Positions 49,389 to 56,983 of a stretch of DNA of 64,000 nucleotides are shown piece by piece. The notes below the pieces were generated by a model. The model was not told the DNA's origin and made no database searches. It worked only from the letters and a program-made list of their open reading frames with translations. The stretch's first letter is position 1. Each line of letters starts with the position of its first letter. Made by a program: the position numbers and the translations under genes. The stretch comes from Actinomadura opuntiae (GTDB lineage: Bacteria; Actinomycetota; Actinomycetes; Streptosporangiales; Streptosporangiaceae): NCBI RefSeq assembly GCF_030283205.1, contig NZ_JASNWF010000012.1, forward strand, positions 124,001-188,000, read 5' to 3'.

Positions 49389-50206
49389 TAGTCGTCGCTC
49401 AATTCTAGCCGTGTGCTTTCTCCAGGCCAGACTGTGACTGTGTAGTCGACGGGGCTCCCGTCCTGCTTACGGGTTGTCTCAGTGCGGACGAGGACACAGG
49501 CGGTTGGTCTGAGTCCCAGCATGGCCGCTTCCGCGTCGACGGGATGCCGGGCGGTCACGTGGCTCGAAGCTTCGGCCAACGGCCCACCGTGCGCGCTGAG
49601 AAGTGCGTCTCGCCATGTGCCGTTGATCTGCTCTTGCGCTGCGAGCGACGTCCCCTCAGCGAACGCGCGGACGAGATGACTCGTCCGCAGCTCTATGGGT
49701 GTTCCGTGCTCGTCGAGTGTCAGCCGCCTGCGGACGATAACGGGCGTTGAGCTGTCTTCGAGGGAGAGTGCAAGTGCCGCTGCGTCCGATGCCGGTTCCG
49801 TGCGCACGTCTACCGTGGTCCGGGACGTCTCGGGTCCTGCGTTCCCGCCGGACGGGATGACTACGGCCGGGCGGATCACCAGCGTTCCGGAGACGCTGTC
49901 GGGAGCTTCCCTGGGCTCGTCGCTGGCGCTCAGAGAGTCCTGTGTGCGCGGGCCGACTGAGACGTGCCCACGGGTCCCCTCCGAACGCGCGTAGCCGGCC
50001 GAGACCACCTCGGCGAGTGCCTTGCGCGCGGTGGTGGTGCTGATGGCCTTCTGTGCCGTGAGTTCCCGCACGGACGGTAGGAGCGATCCGGCCGGGTAAC
50101 GGCCTGACTCGATCTCGCCGATGAGCTGATCCCGAATGACCTCGTAGAGGTTCGGTTTGGAGCCCGCCGCACGCGCGCCACGTTCGGGCGATGCCGTGCC
50201 AGCCAT
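49388..50206 (-). CDS. GntR-family repressor of the transfer operon (KorSA-like)
   Basis: The protein is 272 residues long. A GntR winged HTH (about 20-90: LYEVIRDQLIGEIESGRYPA, LPSVRELTAQKAISTTTARK) is followed by a linker and a UTRA-like domain (STPVIVRRRLTLDEHGTPIE). It is divergent from the conjugation operon across a region packed with TGTGCG/CGCACA half-sites, as expected for a self-regulating transfer repressor in pSAM2-like elements. ATG 50206 gives a clean HTH start; the longer upstream frame is not needed. Confidence 0.85.
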   Translation of the reverse strand: MAGTASPERGARAAGSKPNLYEVIRDQLIGEIESGRYPAGSLLPSVRELTAQKAISTTTARKALAEVVSAGYARSEGTRGHVSVGPRTQDSLSASDEPREAPDSVSGTLVIRPAVVIPSGGNAGPETSRTTVDVRTEPASDAAALALSLEDSSTPVIVRRRLTLDEHGTPIELRTSHLVRAFAEGTSLAAQEQINGTWRDALLSAHGGPLAEASSHVTARHPVDAEAAMLGLRPTACVLVRTETTRKQDGSPVDYTVTVWPGESTRLELSDD

Positions 50207-50324
50207 GATCGTCTGGCTCCTCTCACCTGCGTCAATGCTTGGCTTCCCGCCACTGTAGCGCGCACGGCTGTATGCGTCCACGCGTTCGCGCACATCTCGA
50301 CGCGCGAAGCTGGTCACGTAAAAG

Positions 50325-50365
50325 TGTGCGCGTACGTCTTGACGCACACAGGTGTGCGCGCACAC
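50325..50365. promoter_or_regulatory. Candidate operators of the GntR repressor
   Basis: TGTGCG (50325-50330) is inverted as CGCACA (50343-50348), followed by a perfect 14-bp palindrome, GTGTGCGCGCACAC (50352-50365). Related GCGCAC half-sites lie further toward the repressor gene (about 50255-50310). The cluster sits between the divergent repressor and transfer-operon starts. Confidence 0.65.
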
Positions 50366-50420
50366 TATGGAGACCGGACGCGCTCCCCGAGGGCGCGACG
50401 AACCGAAGGGAGTGATCTCC

Positions 50421-50768
50421 ATGGCGTACGCGGACCCCGACCAGCGCCGGAAGCTCATCGACGGACTTCGCGCGCTGGCCACCTTCTTCGAATCCCACCC
50501 GGACGTGCCGGCGCCCCGATGGGCAGAGGTCTCCATCTTCGCCCGGGGCAGCGACGAGGCGATCAGGAGCGAGATCGACCACATCTCGTCCCTGATCGGC
50601 GCGGGTGCCAACGCCGAGAACTCGCCGCACGGCCACTACACGTCCAGAAGGACGTTCGGCCCCGTGACGTACAGCGCGATCGGCATCCTCAGCGCCGCGC
50701 GCGCCGACTACAACGCCCTGATGTCGTACGAAGGCGCCGTCATCGCGGACGCCTCGAAGGAGATGTGA
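50421..50768 (+). CDS. Conserved AICE small protein, first gene of the transfer operon
   Basis: The protein is 115 residues long from the ATG at 50421 with AAGGGAG upstream. YADPDQRRKLIDGLRALATF, EVSIFARGSDEAIRSEIDHI and GHYTSRRTFGPVTYSAI are visible. I do not know the family's function; its place first behind the GntR-controlled promoter suggests a transfer or accessory role. Confidence 0.75.
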   Translation: MAYADPDQRRKLIDGLRALATFFESHPDVPAPRWAEVSIFARGSDEAIRSEIDHISSLIGAGANAENSPHGHYTSRRTFGPVTYSAIGILSAARADYNALMSYEGAVIADASKEM

Positions 50769-50771
50769 GCG

Positions 50772-50996
50772 ATGAACTCCGCGATCTTCATGCTCCTGCT
50801 CGCCGTGTTCCTCTCCGGCGCGGCCGTCGCCGTCTTCCTCTTCCTCCTCGTCGGCATCCACCTCGAAGAGCACCGGATGAGCCTGACGAGCGCATCGCGG
50901 TCGCGGACCACGACCTCAACGCGCCGGCTCCTCGGCGTGACCGTCCGGAACCAGACCCCGGACACGACGAACAAGCCCAACAGCCTTCAGAGGTGA
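50772..50996 (+). CDS. Small membrane protein of the transfer operon (Spd-like)
   Basis: The protein is 74 residues long. One strong N-terminal membrane helix (FMLLLAVFLSGAAVAVFLFL) is followed by a basic Ser/Thr/Arg-rich tail. It starts three bases after the previous stop. Size and position fit Spd-type mycelial-spread proteins, which is inference. Confidence 0.7.
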   Translation: MNSAIFMLLLAVFLSGAAVAVFLFLLVGIHLEEHRMSLTSASRSRTTTSTRRLLGVTVRNQTPDTTNKPNSLQR

Positions 50997-50998
50997 AC

Positions 50999-51133
50999 GT
51001 GCGCATTCCCAACGACGTCCGAGGACGTTCCTGCCCCTGTGGAGCCCGCATCGAGCCCGGAAGCCGGCGCTGTCACAAGTGCCGCTGCCGCTCTCGCTGG
51101 CGCCGCCGCAAGTCCCGCCACGACGGAATCTGA
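50999..51133 (+). CDS. Small Cys/Arg-rich putative zinc-binding protein (44 aa)
   Basis: GTG start two bases after the previous stop, with AGAGG (50990-50994) upstream. The peptide has CPCG and CHKCRC around a basic core and ends in an Arg/Lys-rich tail, which suggests zinc and nucleic-acid binding. Tight spacing on both sides supports it as a real operon member. Confidence 0.6.
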   Translation: MRIPNDVRGRSCPCGARIEPGSRRCHKCRCRSRWRRRKSRHDGI

Positions 51134-51145
51134 GAGGACGCTCGA

Positions 51146-51877
51146 ATGCCCCGGACCGCAACCGACCTCAGTCCCGTACCGGCGGCCGTACCGAATACCG
51201 ACACGGCTAAGGACGGTCCGGTACGGGACTGGTGGGTCCTGATCGGCATGACGATTGCGGCCGTGTCCGCAGCGGTCGCCAGCTTCGCCGGGCTCTACGG
51301 GCTGGCGACCGTTGCGGGCTGGCCCGTCCGGCTGGCGTGGCTCTTGCCGATCACCATCGACGCCTACGCCATGACGTCGGCGCGCGTGTGGCTGGCCAAC
51401 TCCACCCGTTCGCGGGCGGCCCGCCGCTTCGCCCGGACGAACGCTCTGGGCGCGATCACGACGAGCATCGCCGGCAACGCGGCGTACCACGCGATCAGTA
51501 CCGGCCTGCTCGACCTGTCATGGCCCATCGTCGTCATCGTCGGAGCCGTACCGGCCGCCGTCCTCGGACTCACCGCGCACCTTCACGCGCTGCGCGGCCG
51601 AGTCGAGACGGACCCCGTCAGGGAGGACGAGCCAAAGGACGGACCGTCACGCCGTCCCAAACGGCGGGTACGGCGGCGGCCGCCCCGCCGGACCGAGAAC
51701 GAACTCATCAACGCGGCCCGGTTCGCCGATGCGGAGTACCGGAAGGCTCACGGCCGGCCGATCACGCGGGACGCGCTTCGAACCGCCCTGCGCATCAGCA
51801 CGCCCCGCGCAACCGAACTCCGGCGGCAACTCAACGACCCCGACGTGCCCGAACCAGATGACTCCGACCACTCATAA
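51146..51877 (+). CDS. DUF2637-type membrane protein of the transfer operon (Spd-like)
   Basis: The protein is 243 residues long. Four membrane helices (about 28-50, 60-80, 100-118, 124-145; for example PVRLAWLLPITIDAYAM and WPIVVIVGAVPAAVLGL) are followed by a basic cytoplasmic region and a C-terminal HTH-like ENELINAARFADAEYRKAHG segment. DUF2637 proteins are common next to TraSA in actinomycete elements and plasmids and are linked to intramycelial spread. Confidence 0.82.
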   Translation: MPRTATDLSPVPAAVPNTDTAKDGPVRDWWVLIGMTIAAVSAAVASFAGLYGLATVAGWPVRLAWLLPITIDAYAMTSARVWLANSTRSRAARRFARTNALGAITTSIAGNAAYHAISTGLLDLSWPIVVIVGAVPAAVLGLTAHLHALRGRVETDPVREDEPKDGPSRRPKRRVRRRPPRRTENELINAARFADAEYRKAHGRPITRDALRTALRISTPRATELRRQLNDPDVPEPDDSDHS

Positions 51878-51897
51878 CGAACGGAGGTGATGCCCTT

Positions 51898-52092
51898 ATG
51901 ACCGTCTCTATCCCGCTCGTCCTGATCCTCGGCATCGTGGCTTGGGTGGCGTGGCGCTACATGGGCCTGCGCGTCTGGCACGCCGTCATCTGCCTGCTGT
52001 TCGGGTTCTTCCTGGCAGCGACCAACGCCGCACCTGAGATCCGTCACCTGGTGGTCGCCCTCGTCGAGTCGTTCGGAACCTCTCCGCACTGA
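51898..52092 (+). CDS. Small membrane protein of the transfer operon (SpdD-like)
   Basis: 64 residues with two helices (IPLVLILGIVAWVAWRYMGL and VWHAVICLLFGFFLAATNAA) and a short tail. An RBS GGAGG precedes the ATG. Such very short hydrophobic proteins are typical of Spd clusters. Confidence 0.75.
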   Translation: MTVSIPLVLILGIVAWVAWRYMGLRVWHAVICLLFGFFLAATNAAPEIRHLVVALVESFGTSPH

Positions 52093-52143
52093 CGTCGTCC
52101 GCCAACTCGTCAACCGCACCCGACCCGAAGGAGGGGATGCCTA

Positions 52144-52476
52144 GTGACCAACGCCCCGTATCACCCGAAGATCGACCTCCAGGAGGCCACGACCCGCAGC
52201 CGCACCGCCCGCCGAATCGTCGCCCACAGCTTCCCCGACGAGCTTCCCGGCATCGTCCGCAAGACCGTCGAAACCGCGCTCGACTCCATCCCCGCCCTTG
52301 CCGCAGAGATCGTGCGCCTTAGCACCGAACTCCGAGACACGCGCATTCGCCGCGCGAACCTCGCTGCCGCCGCACGCGCCACGCTCGCCGCACACCACGA
52401 CGGAGAGCCCGACCCGCTCGCGTTCCTGAGAGACGAACTCGAAGCTCAGGGCTATGCGGCAGAGGGGCGCGCATGA
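52144..52476 (+). CDS. Hypothetical protein coupled to the translocase
   Basis: 110 residues, GTG start behind GAAGGAGG (52126-52133). It is mostly helical (PGIVRKTVETALDSIPALAA, IVRLSTELRDTRIRRANLAA). Its stop overlaps the translocase ATG (ATGA), so it is co-translated. No known domain; it may be a helper of the TraB-like pump. Confidence 0.7.
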   Translation: MTNAPYHPKIDLQEATTRSRTARRIVAHSFPDELPGIVRKTVETALDSIPALAAEIVRLSTELRDTRIRRANLAAAARATLAAHHDGEPDPLAFLRDELEAQGYAAEGRA

Positions 52477-54308
52477 GGAACCGACAGATGAAGCGCCACG
52501 CACGCCGCATGCGTCGCAACGGCCTGCAACCCATGGTGGTCATCGACTCCAACGACCAGCTTCCCGACATCGTCGCCGTGGTGGTCGCCCGCGGCCTGTG
52601 GCGGTACCGGTCCGAACTGGCTCCGATCGCGCTCGCTCTCGCCGCGATGATCACGGCTCTCGTCCTCCATCGCACGCACCCCGGATGGTGGATCGGTCTC
52701 CTCATCGCCGCAACGGGCGTCTCGTCCCTCCTCGCGCTCGTCGGAGACCGCATCGGCCTCTCACTACGCGTCGAACGGCTCTACGCCGCAGCCGTGACGA
52801 TGAGCGTCGGCACATGGGTTGCCGCAGCGACGGCCATCGGCGTGACGTGCCGGCCGCTCCCGCAAATCCTCCTCGTCGCCACACCCGTTCTCGCCGTGCC
52901 CTGGTGGGCGCATCGTCGTCGGCGCGCTCGCGTCCGTGTCGAGCGCACCCTTGCGGCATGGCCGGACATCTCGAAGTCCGTAGGGCTGCCAGGATCACGC
53001 GTCATGTCCGCCATGGTCGACATGTGGGGCTGGCGCGCCCGGTTCGGGCTGGCGCGCGGACAGACGATCCAAGACGTGATCGGGAAGATTCCGGCGCTCG
53101 AATCGGCACTCGGCACGTTCCGGGGCGCCGTACGCATCTACCCGACGCGCGACGACAAGGCCAACCGCTTCGAGTTGCGGGTTCTCAACATCGACCCGCA
53201 CGCCAACTCCATCCCATGGCCCGGACCGTCCGTCGCCACCATCACGGAGCCCATCGACCTCGGACCTTTCGAGGACGCATCGCCCGCCCGCGTTCTGCTT
53301 CTACGCCGTCACACCCTCATCGGAGGAATCGCAGGATCGGGCAAGAGCGGCGGCATCAACGTCCTCATGGGCAATCTGTCCGCGTGCCGAGATGTGGTGA
53401 TCTGGGCCATCGACCTCAAGCGCGGTATGGAGTTGCAGCCGTGGGCACCCTGCATCGATCGACTCGCCACCACGCCGCAACAAGCCTGCGCGCTACTGCG
53501 AGACGCCGTCGCGATCCTGGAGGCGCGTGCAGACTTCCTCACCTCGACGGGACGGCGGGTGTGGGAGCCGTCCGCACGCATGCCCGCACTGGTGATCATC
53601 ATCGACGAGTACGCAGAGCTGGCCGATGACGCGCCGGAAGCCGCGACGTTCACTGACTCGATCGCGCGCCGTGGGCGGGCCGTCGCGGTAACGCTCGTAG
53701 CCGCTACCCAACGTCCCACTCAGAAGGCCATGGGCAAGGGCGCGGTGCGCTCTCAGATGGACGTCCGCATGAGCTTTCGCGTCCGGGAGCGCAAGGACGT
53801 CGACCTCATCCTTGGACAGGGGATGCTCAGCGCCGGCTGGCACGCGCACACCCTCAACGCGCCCGGCAAGTTCCTCCTGTCCGCACCCGAGCACGACATC
53901 CCTCGTCGGGCTCGCGCGTTCCTGCTCAGCGACCAGGCCGTGAGTGACGCCGTGAGGGGGCACGCGCATAACCGCCCCACCCTCGACGAGGTTTCTCGGC
54001 GAGCACCCGAAGAGGCTGTGACCCTCGTGAGCCCGGACGCGCCGGAGAGAGGCGTAGAGCGTCTCCTCGACGAGCCGGAGGTGCTCGACGGCTCAGCGGA
54101 CGAGGAGAGCCCGGAAGCGGCTCTCTGGGCCATGCTGGTGGCCGCGCCCGATGAGGGGGTACCTGTGCCGCTTCTCATCCAGGCAAGCGGCAAGAGCCGG
54201 CGGTGGGTCTACTACCAACTCAACGGGCTGGCCGAGTCGGGGCGCGCAATCCAGGTGACTCGGGGTCGCTGGCGCGCGGTCACGCCGGAGACTGGCGACT
54301 CTCCGTAG
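52473..54308 (+). CDS. FtsK/SpoIIIE-type conjugal DNA translocase (TraSA/TraB-like)
   Basis: The protein is 611 residues long. Membrane helices lie at about 48-105 and 112-150, then an FtsK motor with Walker A GGIAGSGKSGG (about 287), Walker B LVIIIDEYAEL (about 373) and VAATQRPTQKAMGKG. A C-terminal winged-helix-like part (LLIQASGKSRRWVYYQLNGL) could read clt-type DNA repeats. In actinomycetes one such hexameric pump moves double-stranded DNA between hyphae without a relaxase. Downstream lies a cluster of GTGCA boxes that may be its target. Confidence 0.92.
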   Translation: MRNRQMKRHARRMRRNGLQPMVVIDSNDQLPDIVAVVVARGLWRYRSELAPIALALAAMITALVLHRTHPGWWIGLLIAATGVSSLLALVGDRIGLSLRVERLYAAAVTMSVGTWVAAATAIGVTCRPLPQILLVATPVLAVPWWAHRRRRARVRVERTLAAWPDISKSVGLPGSRVMSAMVDMWGWRARFGLARGQTIQDVIGKIPALESALGTFRGAVRIYPTRDDKANRFELRVLNIDPHANSIPWPGPSVATITEPIDLGPFEDASPARVLLLRRHTLIGGIAGSGKSGGINVLMGNLSACRDVVIWAIDLKRGMELQPWAPCIDRLATTPQQACALLRDAVAILEARADFLTSTGRRVWEPSARMPALVIIIDEYAELADDAPEAATFTDSIARRGRAVAVTLVAATQRPTQKAMGKGAVRSQMDVRMSFRVRERKDVDLILGQGMLSAGWHAHTLNAPGKFLLSAPEHDIPRRARAFLLSDQAVSDAVRGHAHNRPTLDEVSRRAPEEAVTLVSPDAPERGVERLLDEPEVLDGSADEESPEAALWAMLVAAPDEGVPVPLLIQASGKSRRWVYYQLNGLAESGRAIQVTRGRWRAVTPETGDSP

Positions 54309-54310
54309 TC

Positions 54311-54386
54311 GTGCACAGATGTTGTGCAAGTGCACTCCCGCCCGCGTCTGCACGTATAGGACGCGCTTGCACATTGCACGTGCACA
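54311..54386. repeat. Cluster of GTGCA/TGCAC boxes after the translocase gene
   Basis: Seven GTGCA or TGCAC pentamers fall within about 75 bases. They include GTGCACAGA twice (54311-54319, 54380-54388) and the inverted pair TGTGCAAGTG / CGCTTGCACA. I propose a clt/oriT-like locus or regulator array for the element. Confidence 0.55.
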
Positions 54387-54578
54387 GACCTGACCCGGTT
54401 CTCGGACACGCAGTGTGAGGGAGGTGAGGCCAGACGGGGAGACGGACGACGGGGCCCGCACCCACCGAACGGGAGTGTTGGGATGAGTTCTGGAAGGTAG
54501 CCGCTCATGTGCTCGCCAATGTCGAACGCAGGCGGCGCGATCGGGAGACACGACCACGAGACGACGCCAGGCGTTGAG
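54387..54578. other. Gap between transfer operon and integrase
   Basis: I see no gene here. In other AICEs the rep and xis genes would sit in this position; they are absent. Confidence 0.5.
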
Positions 54579-54614
54579 ACTGCCCCCGGCCGATGGATCA
54601 CGGCCGGGGGCAGT
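54579..54614 (-). terminator. Terminator of the serine recombinase gene
   Basis: A perfect 14-bp stem, ACTGCCCCCGGCCG (54579-54592) with CGGCCGGGGGCAGT (54601-54614), and an 8-base loop lie 12 bases after the recombinase stop. Confidence 0.85.
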
Positions 54615-54626
54615 TGCGTTCTCGGA

Positions 54627-56126
54627 TCACTCATCAGCCCAGCGCGGCACGATGCGCGCCTTCTCGGGGTTCGCCCACGTGCCCGGTTGGATCTCGATCC
54701 TCTTGACGACCCTCGTGAGCATCTCGTGGCGCTCCTGCGGAGTCGCGTCGTCCCAGAGGTCGGCAAGGGTCGTGAACATGGATCGGTAATCCACGTCGAG
54801 TTCCTTGGCTTCCGCTCTGGCCGTGCGTTCGGTCGTCTCTGCCGCTGCCAGTGCCTCGTCTATCTCGGCCTTCTTCTCGTTGTAGTCCTCGCGCTCGATG
54901 TCCCCGTCTGTGTGGAGGTCGACGAGACGCTTGCGCTTCGCCTTCAGACGCTTGATCTCGGCGCGCGCCGCTTCGAGGTTCGTCGTCGCCGTACGCGCAG
55001 CGATCTCACGGCGCGCGTCCGCCTCGATCGTCTCTCCGCCTTGCGCCTTCTCAAGGACCCACTCAAGAACCTTGGCCTCAAGCCGGGAGTTGCTGGCGAC
55101 GGCGCCCGGACAGGACTTGGACTCCTGGCGCTTCCGGCATCGCCAGACGTGATACTGCCGCGCTCCGTTGCGAGCACTGATCATCGTCGTTTCACATTCC
55201 TTGCAGACGACAAGGCCGGACAAGGTGTGGGCGACCGTGCGGAGACGTGGCGTCTTCCGGGCGTTAGCGATCCGCTTGTCTCGGTACTGCTCCCAGAGGT
55301 CCGCCGAGATGATCGCGTCGTGCGCTCCTTCGCGCCAGACGTCGAACCCTGCGATCGTGCGGCCGTTCGTTGCGGCATCGGGCGGTGTGGAGCGTTCGCG
55401 GATGAGGCCGGCCGCGAACCCCGTATCCATGAGCCGACCGAGAGCGGTGGGGGTGAAGATGTTTCCGCGCGTCGATCGATGACCGTTGGCGTTGAGGTCG
55501 AACACCAGCGACCGCATGGATTCGCCGTTCACGAACCTCTCGTAACAGGACTTGAGGACGGGCGCGGTTTCGGGGTCGATGACGTAGCGCGGCGCCTTGC
55601 CCTTCTCCTTCACGTACTCGTAGCCGAAGCGCGGGGCGGTCGTGTGGGGGAGACCGAGACGGCGCCGGCGGGAGTGCGCCTCACGCCAGCTCTCCGCCAT
55701 CTGGTTGGACTGGAGTTCCGCAATGGCGAGCATCTGGTCACGGGTGAACTTGCCGACGCTCGTCGTCGTGTCGAAGTCCTCTGTGACCGCGATGACCTGT
55801 CCGCCCGCCTGTTCCACCTCGGAGAGGTAGAGGCGTGACTGTAGGAGGTTGCGTCCCCAGCGGGACCACTTCCACAGGAGGACGGTGTTCCAGCGTCCCT
55901 CCTTGATGCCCTCGACGATGTAGTTCACCGACCGGCGAGCGAAGTCTCGTCCGGACAGGTCGAGATCCTCGACGCGCTCAACGATCGGGATGTCGTGGCG
56001 CGCGGCGTAGGTCTCTTGCTCGTGCGCCTGAAGTTCGGGGCTGACCATCTCTTCGCGTTTGGTGGACACTCGCGTGTAGGCGACCGCCACGACGGGGGAG
56101 TCGTCGGCGCGCTTGGAAGGGGGCAT
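54627..56126 (-). CDS. Large serine recombinase (integrase of island 2)
   Basis: The protein is 499 residues long. The catalytic domain has VVAVAYTRVSTKRE with nucleophile Ser21, DLDLSGRDFARRS and LLWKWSRWGRNLLQSRLYLS. A recombinase domain (about 160-275), a zinc ribbon (CKECETTM ... CRKRQESKSC) and a long coiled coil (RAEIKRLKAKRKRLVDLH onward) follow, the layout of phage-type large serine integrases. ATG 56126 with AGGTGAG upstream is preferred; a GTG at 56135 is possible. It starts about 45 bp from the right junction and is transcribed inward, so it lies next to attP as is usual. Confidence 0.94.
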   Translation of the reverse strand: MPPSKRADDSPVVAVAYTRVSTKREEMVSPELQAHEQETYAARHDIPIVERVEDLDLSGRDFARRSVNYIVEGIKEGRWNTVLLWKWSRWGRNLLQSRLYLSEVEQAGGQVIAVTEDFDTTTSVGKFTRDQMLAIAELQSNQMAESWREAHSRRRRLGLPHTTAPRFGYEYVKEKGKAPRYVIDPETAPVLKSCYERFVNGESMRSLVFDLNANGHRSTRGNIFTPTALGRLMDTGFAAGLIRERSTPPDAATNGRTIAGFDVWREGAHDAIISADLWEQYRDKRIANARKTPRLRTVAHTLSGLVVCKECETTMISARNGARQYHVWRCRKRQESKSCPGAVASNSRLEAKVLEWVLEKAQGGETIEADARREIAARTATTNLEAARAEIKRLKAKRKRLVDLHTDGDIEREDYNEKKAEIDEALAAAETTERTARAEAKELDVDYRSMFTTLADLWDDATPQERHEMLTRVVKRIEIQPGTWANPEKARIVPRWADE

Positions 56127-56171
56127 CCCGCTCACCTGCTCCGATCGGTGTGTCGTTTAGTGCAGTCTACG

Positions 56172-56594
56172 AACGTCGGCGCGATCTTCCGCTGCGCGGC
56201 CGCCCTCGGTGTCGACGCCGCCGTCCTCGCGCCCCGCTGCGCCGACCCGCTCTACCGCCGCTCGGTCAAGGTCTCGATGGGCGCGGTGTTCGCCCTCCCG
56301 TACGCCCGCATGACCGACTGGCGCGACGGCCTCGCCGGGCTGCGCGCCCACGGCTTCCAGATCCTCGCCCTCACCCCGTCCTCGGACGCGCTCCCGCTGG
56401 ACTCCGTCCCGCCCGCCGGCCGCCGCGCCCTCCTCCTCGGTTCCGAAGGCGACGGCCTCTCCTCCCGCTGGCTCGACGAGGCCGACCACCGCGTCCGCAT
56501 CCCCATGAACGACACGGCCCTGTCCCGCGGCGTCGACTCCCTCAACGTCACTGCAGCCGCCGCCATTGCCTGCTACACCCTCCTCCGCGCATAG
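56172..56594 (+). pseudogene. Displaced 3' half of the trmH-type methyltransferase gene
   Basis: This is the original host gene end: NVGAIFRCAAALGVDAAVLA through SLNVTAAAAIACYTLLRA and stop. It is cut off from its start by island 2. By hand alignment it is about 70% identical to the replacement end supplied by the element (about 100 of 140 residues). It has kept an open frame without obvious decay, which suggests recent insertion or continued excision. No start or RBS is evident. Confidence 0.9.
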
Positions 56595-56983
56595 ACCCCG
56601 CCCCTATTACTCCGTGGTCAAGATGGCTATATCTCATCCTCTGTCCGATTTCGGTCCATTTGGAGAAGCCCAGAGACGGGATCGCCGCCGCTCGAACGAC
56701 CGGCCAGGTAATGATCAGCCGCGCCCGGTACTAACTCGTCATCAAGCCCGCGAGCAAGGCGAACACCCGCACCGCGTGCACGGCCACGGCCAGGGCGATA
56801 TCGCGACCGGGCGGGTTCTCTGTCAGCGTTTCTCGCCCTCTATTTGCTGCGGCTCCGTCGGCTGTGCGGAAGGCAGGAGAACGCCCGGATGGAACTAGGG
56901 GCTGACATGCAATCCCGGCGAAGTGGAACGCGGCGGGTTGCGGGTGCAGTCAGAATGGCGTAAGAGGCGGGTCCCGGTCTCTC
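56595..56983. other. Intergenic region right of island 2
   Basis: About 390 bases without a convincing gene between two converging units. No strong terminator was found. Confidence 0.4.

Larger units (their letters stand above)
40600..56178. mobile_element. Island 2: serine-integrase AICE-like element inserted in the trmH-type gene
   Basis: The left junction (AATGTCG, 40600-40606) and right junction (AACGTCG, 56172-56178) share AAyGTCG at the same codons of the methyltransferase gene, marking the short core of serine recombination. The element is about 15.6 kb. It carries the replacement gene end, an AT-rich defence-like module, regulators, a small conjugation operon with an FtsK/TraB-type translocase, and the large serine recombinase transcribed away from the right end. 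I see no Rep, relaxase, Xis or recognisable directionality factor. Confidence 0.88.

Noticed and set aside
54507..55838. 443-codon frame opposite the serine recombinase
   Set aside because: The recombinase on the minus strand has full family motifs, and this frame overlaps it without RBS or homology.
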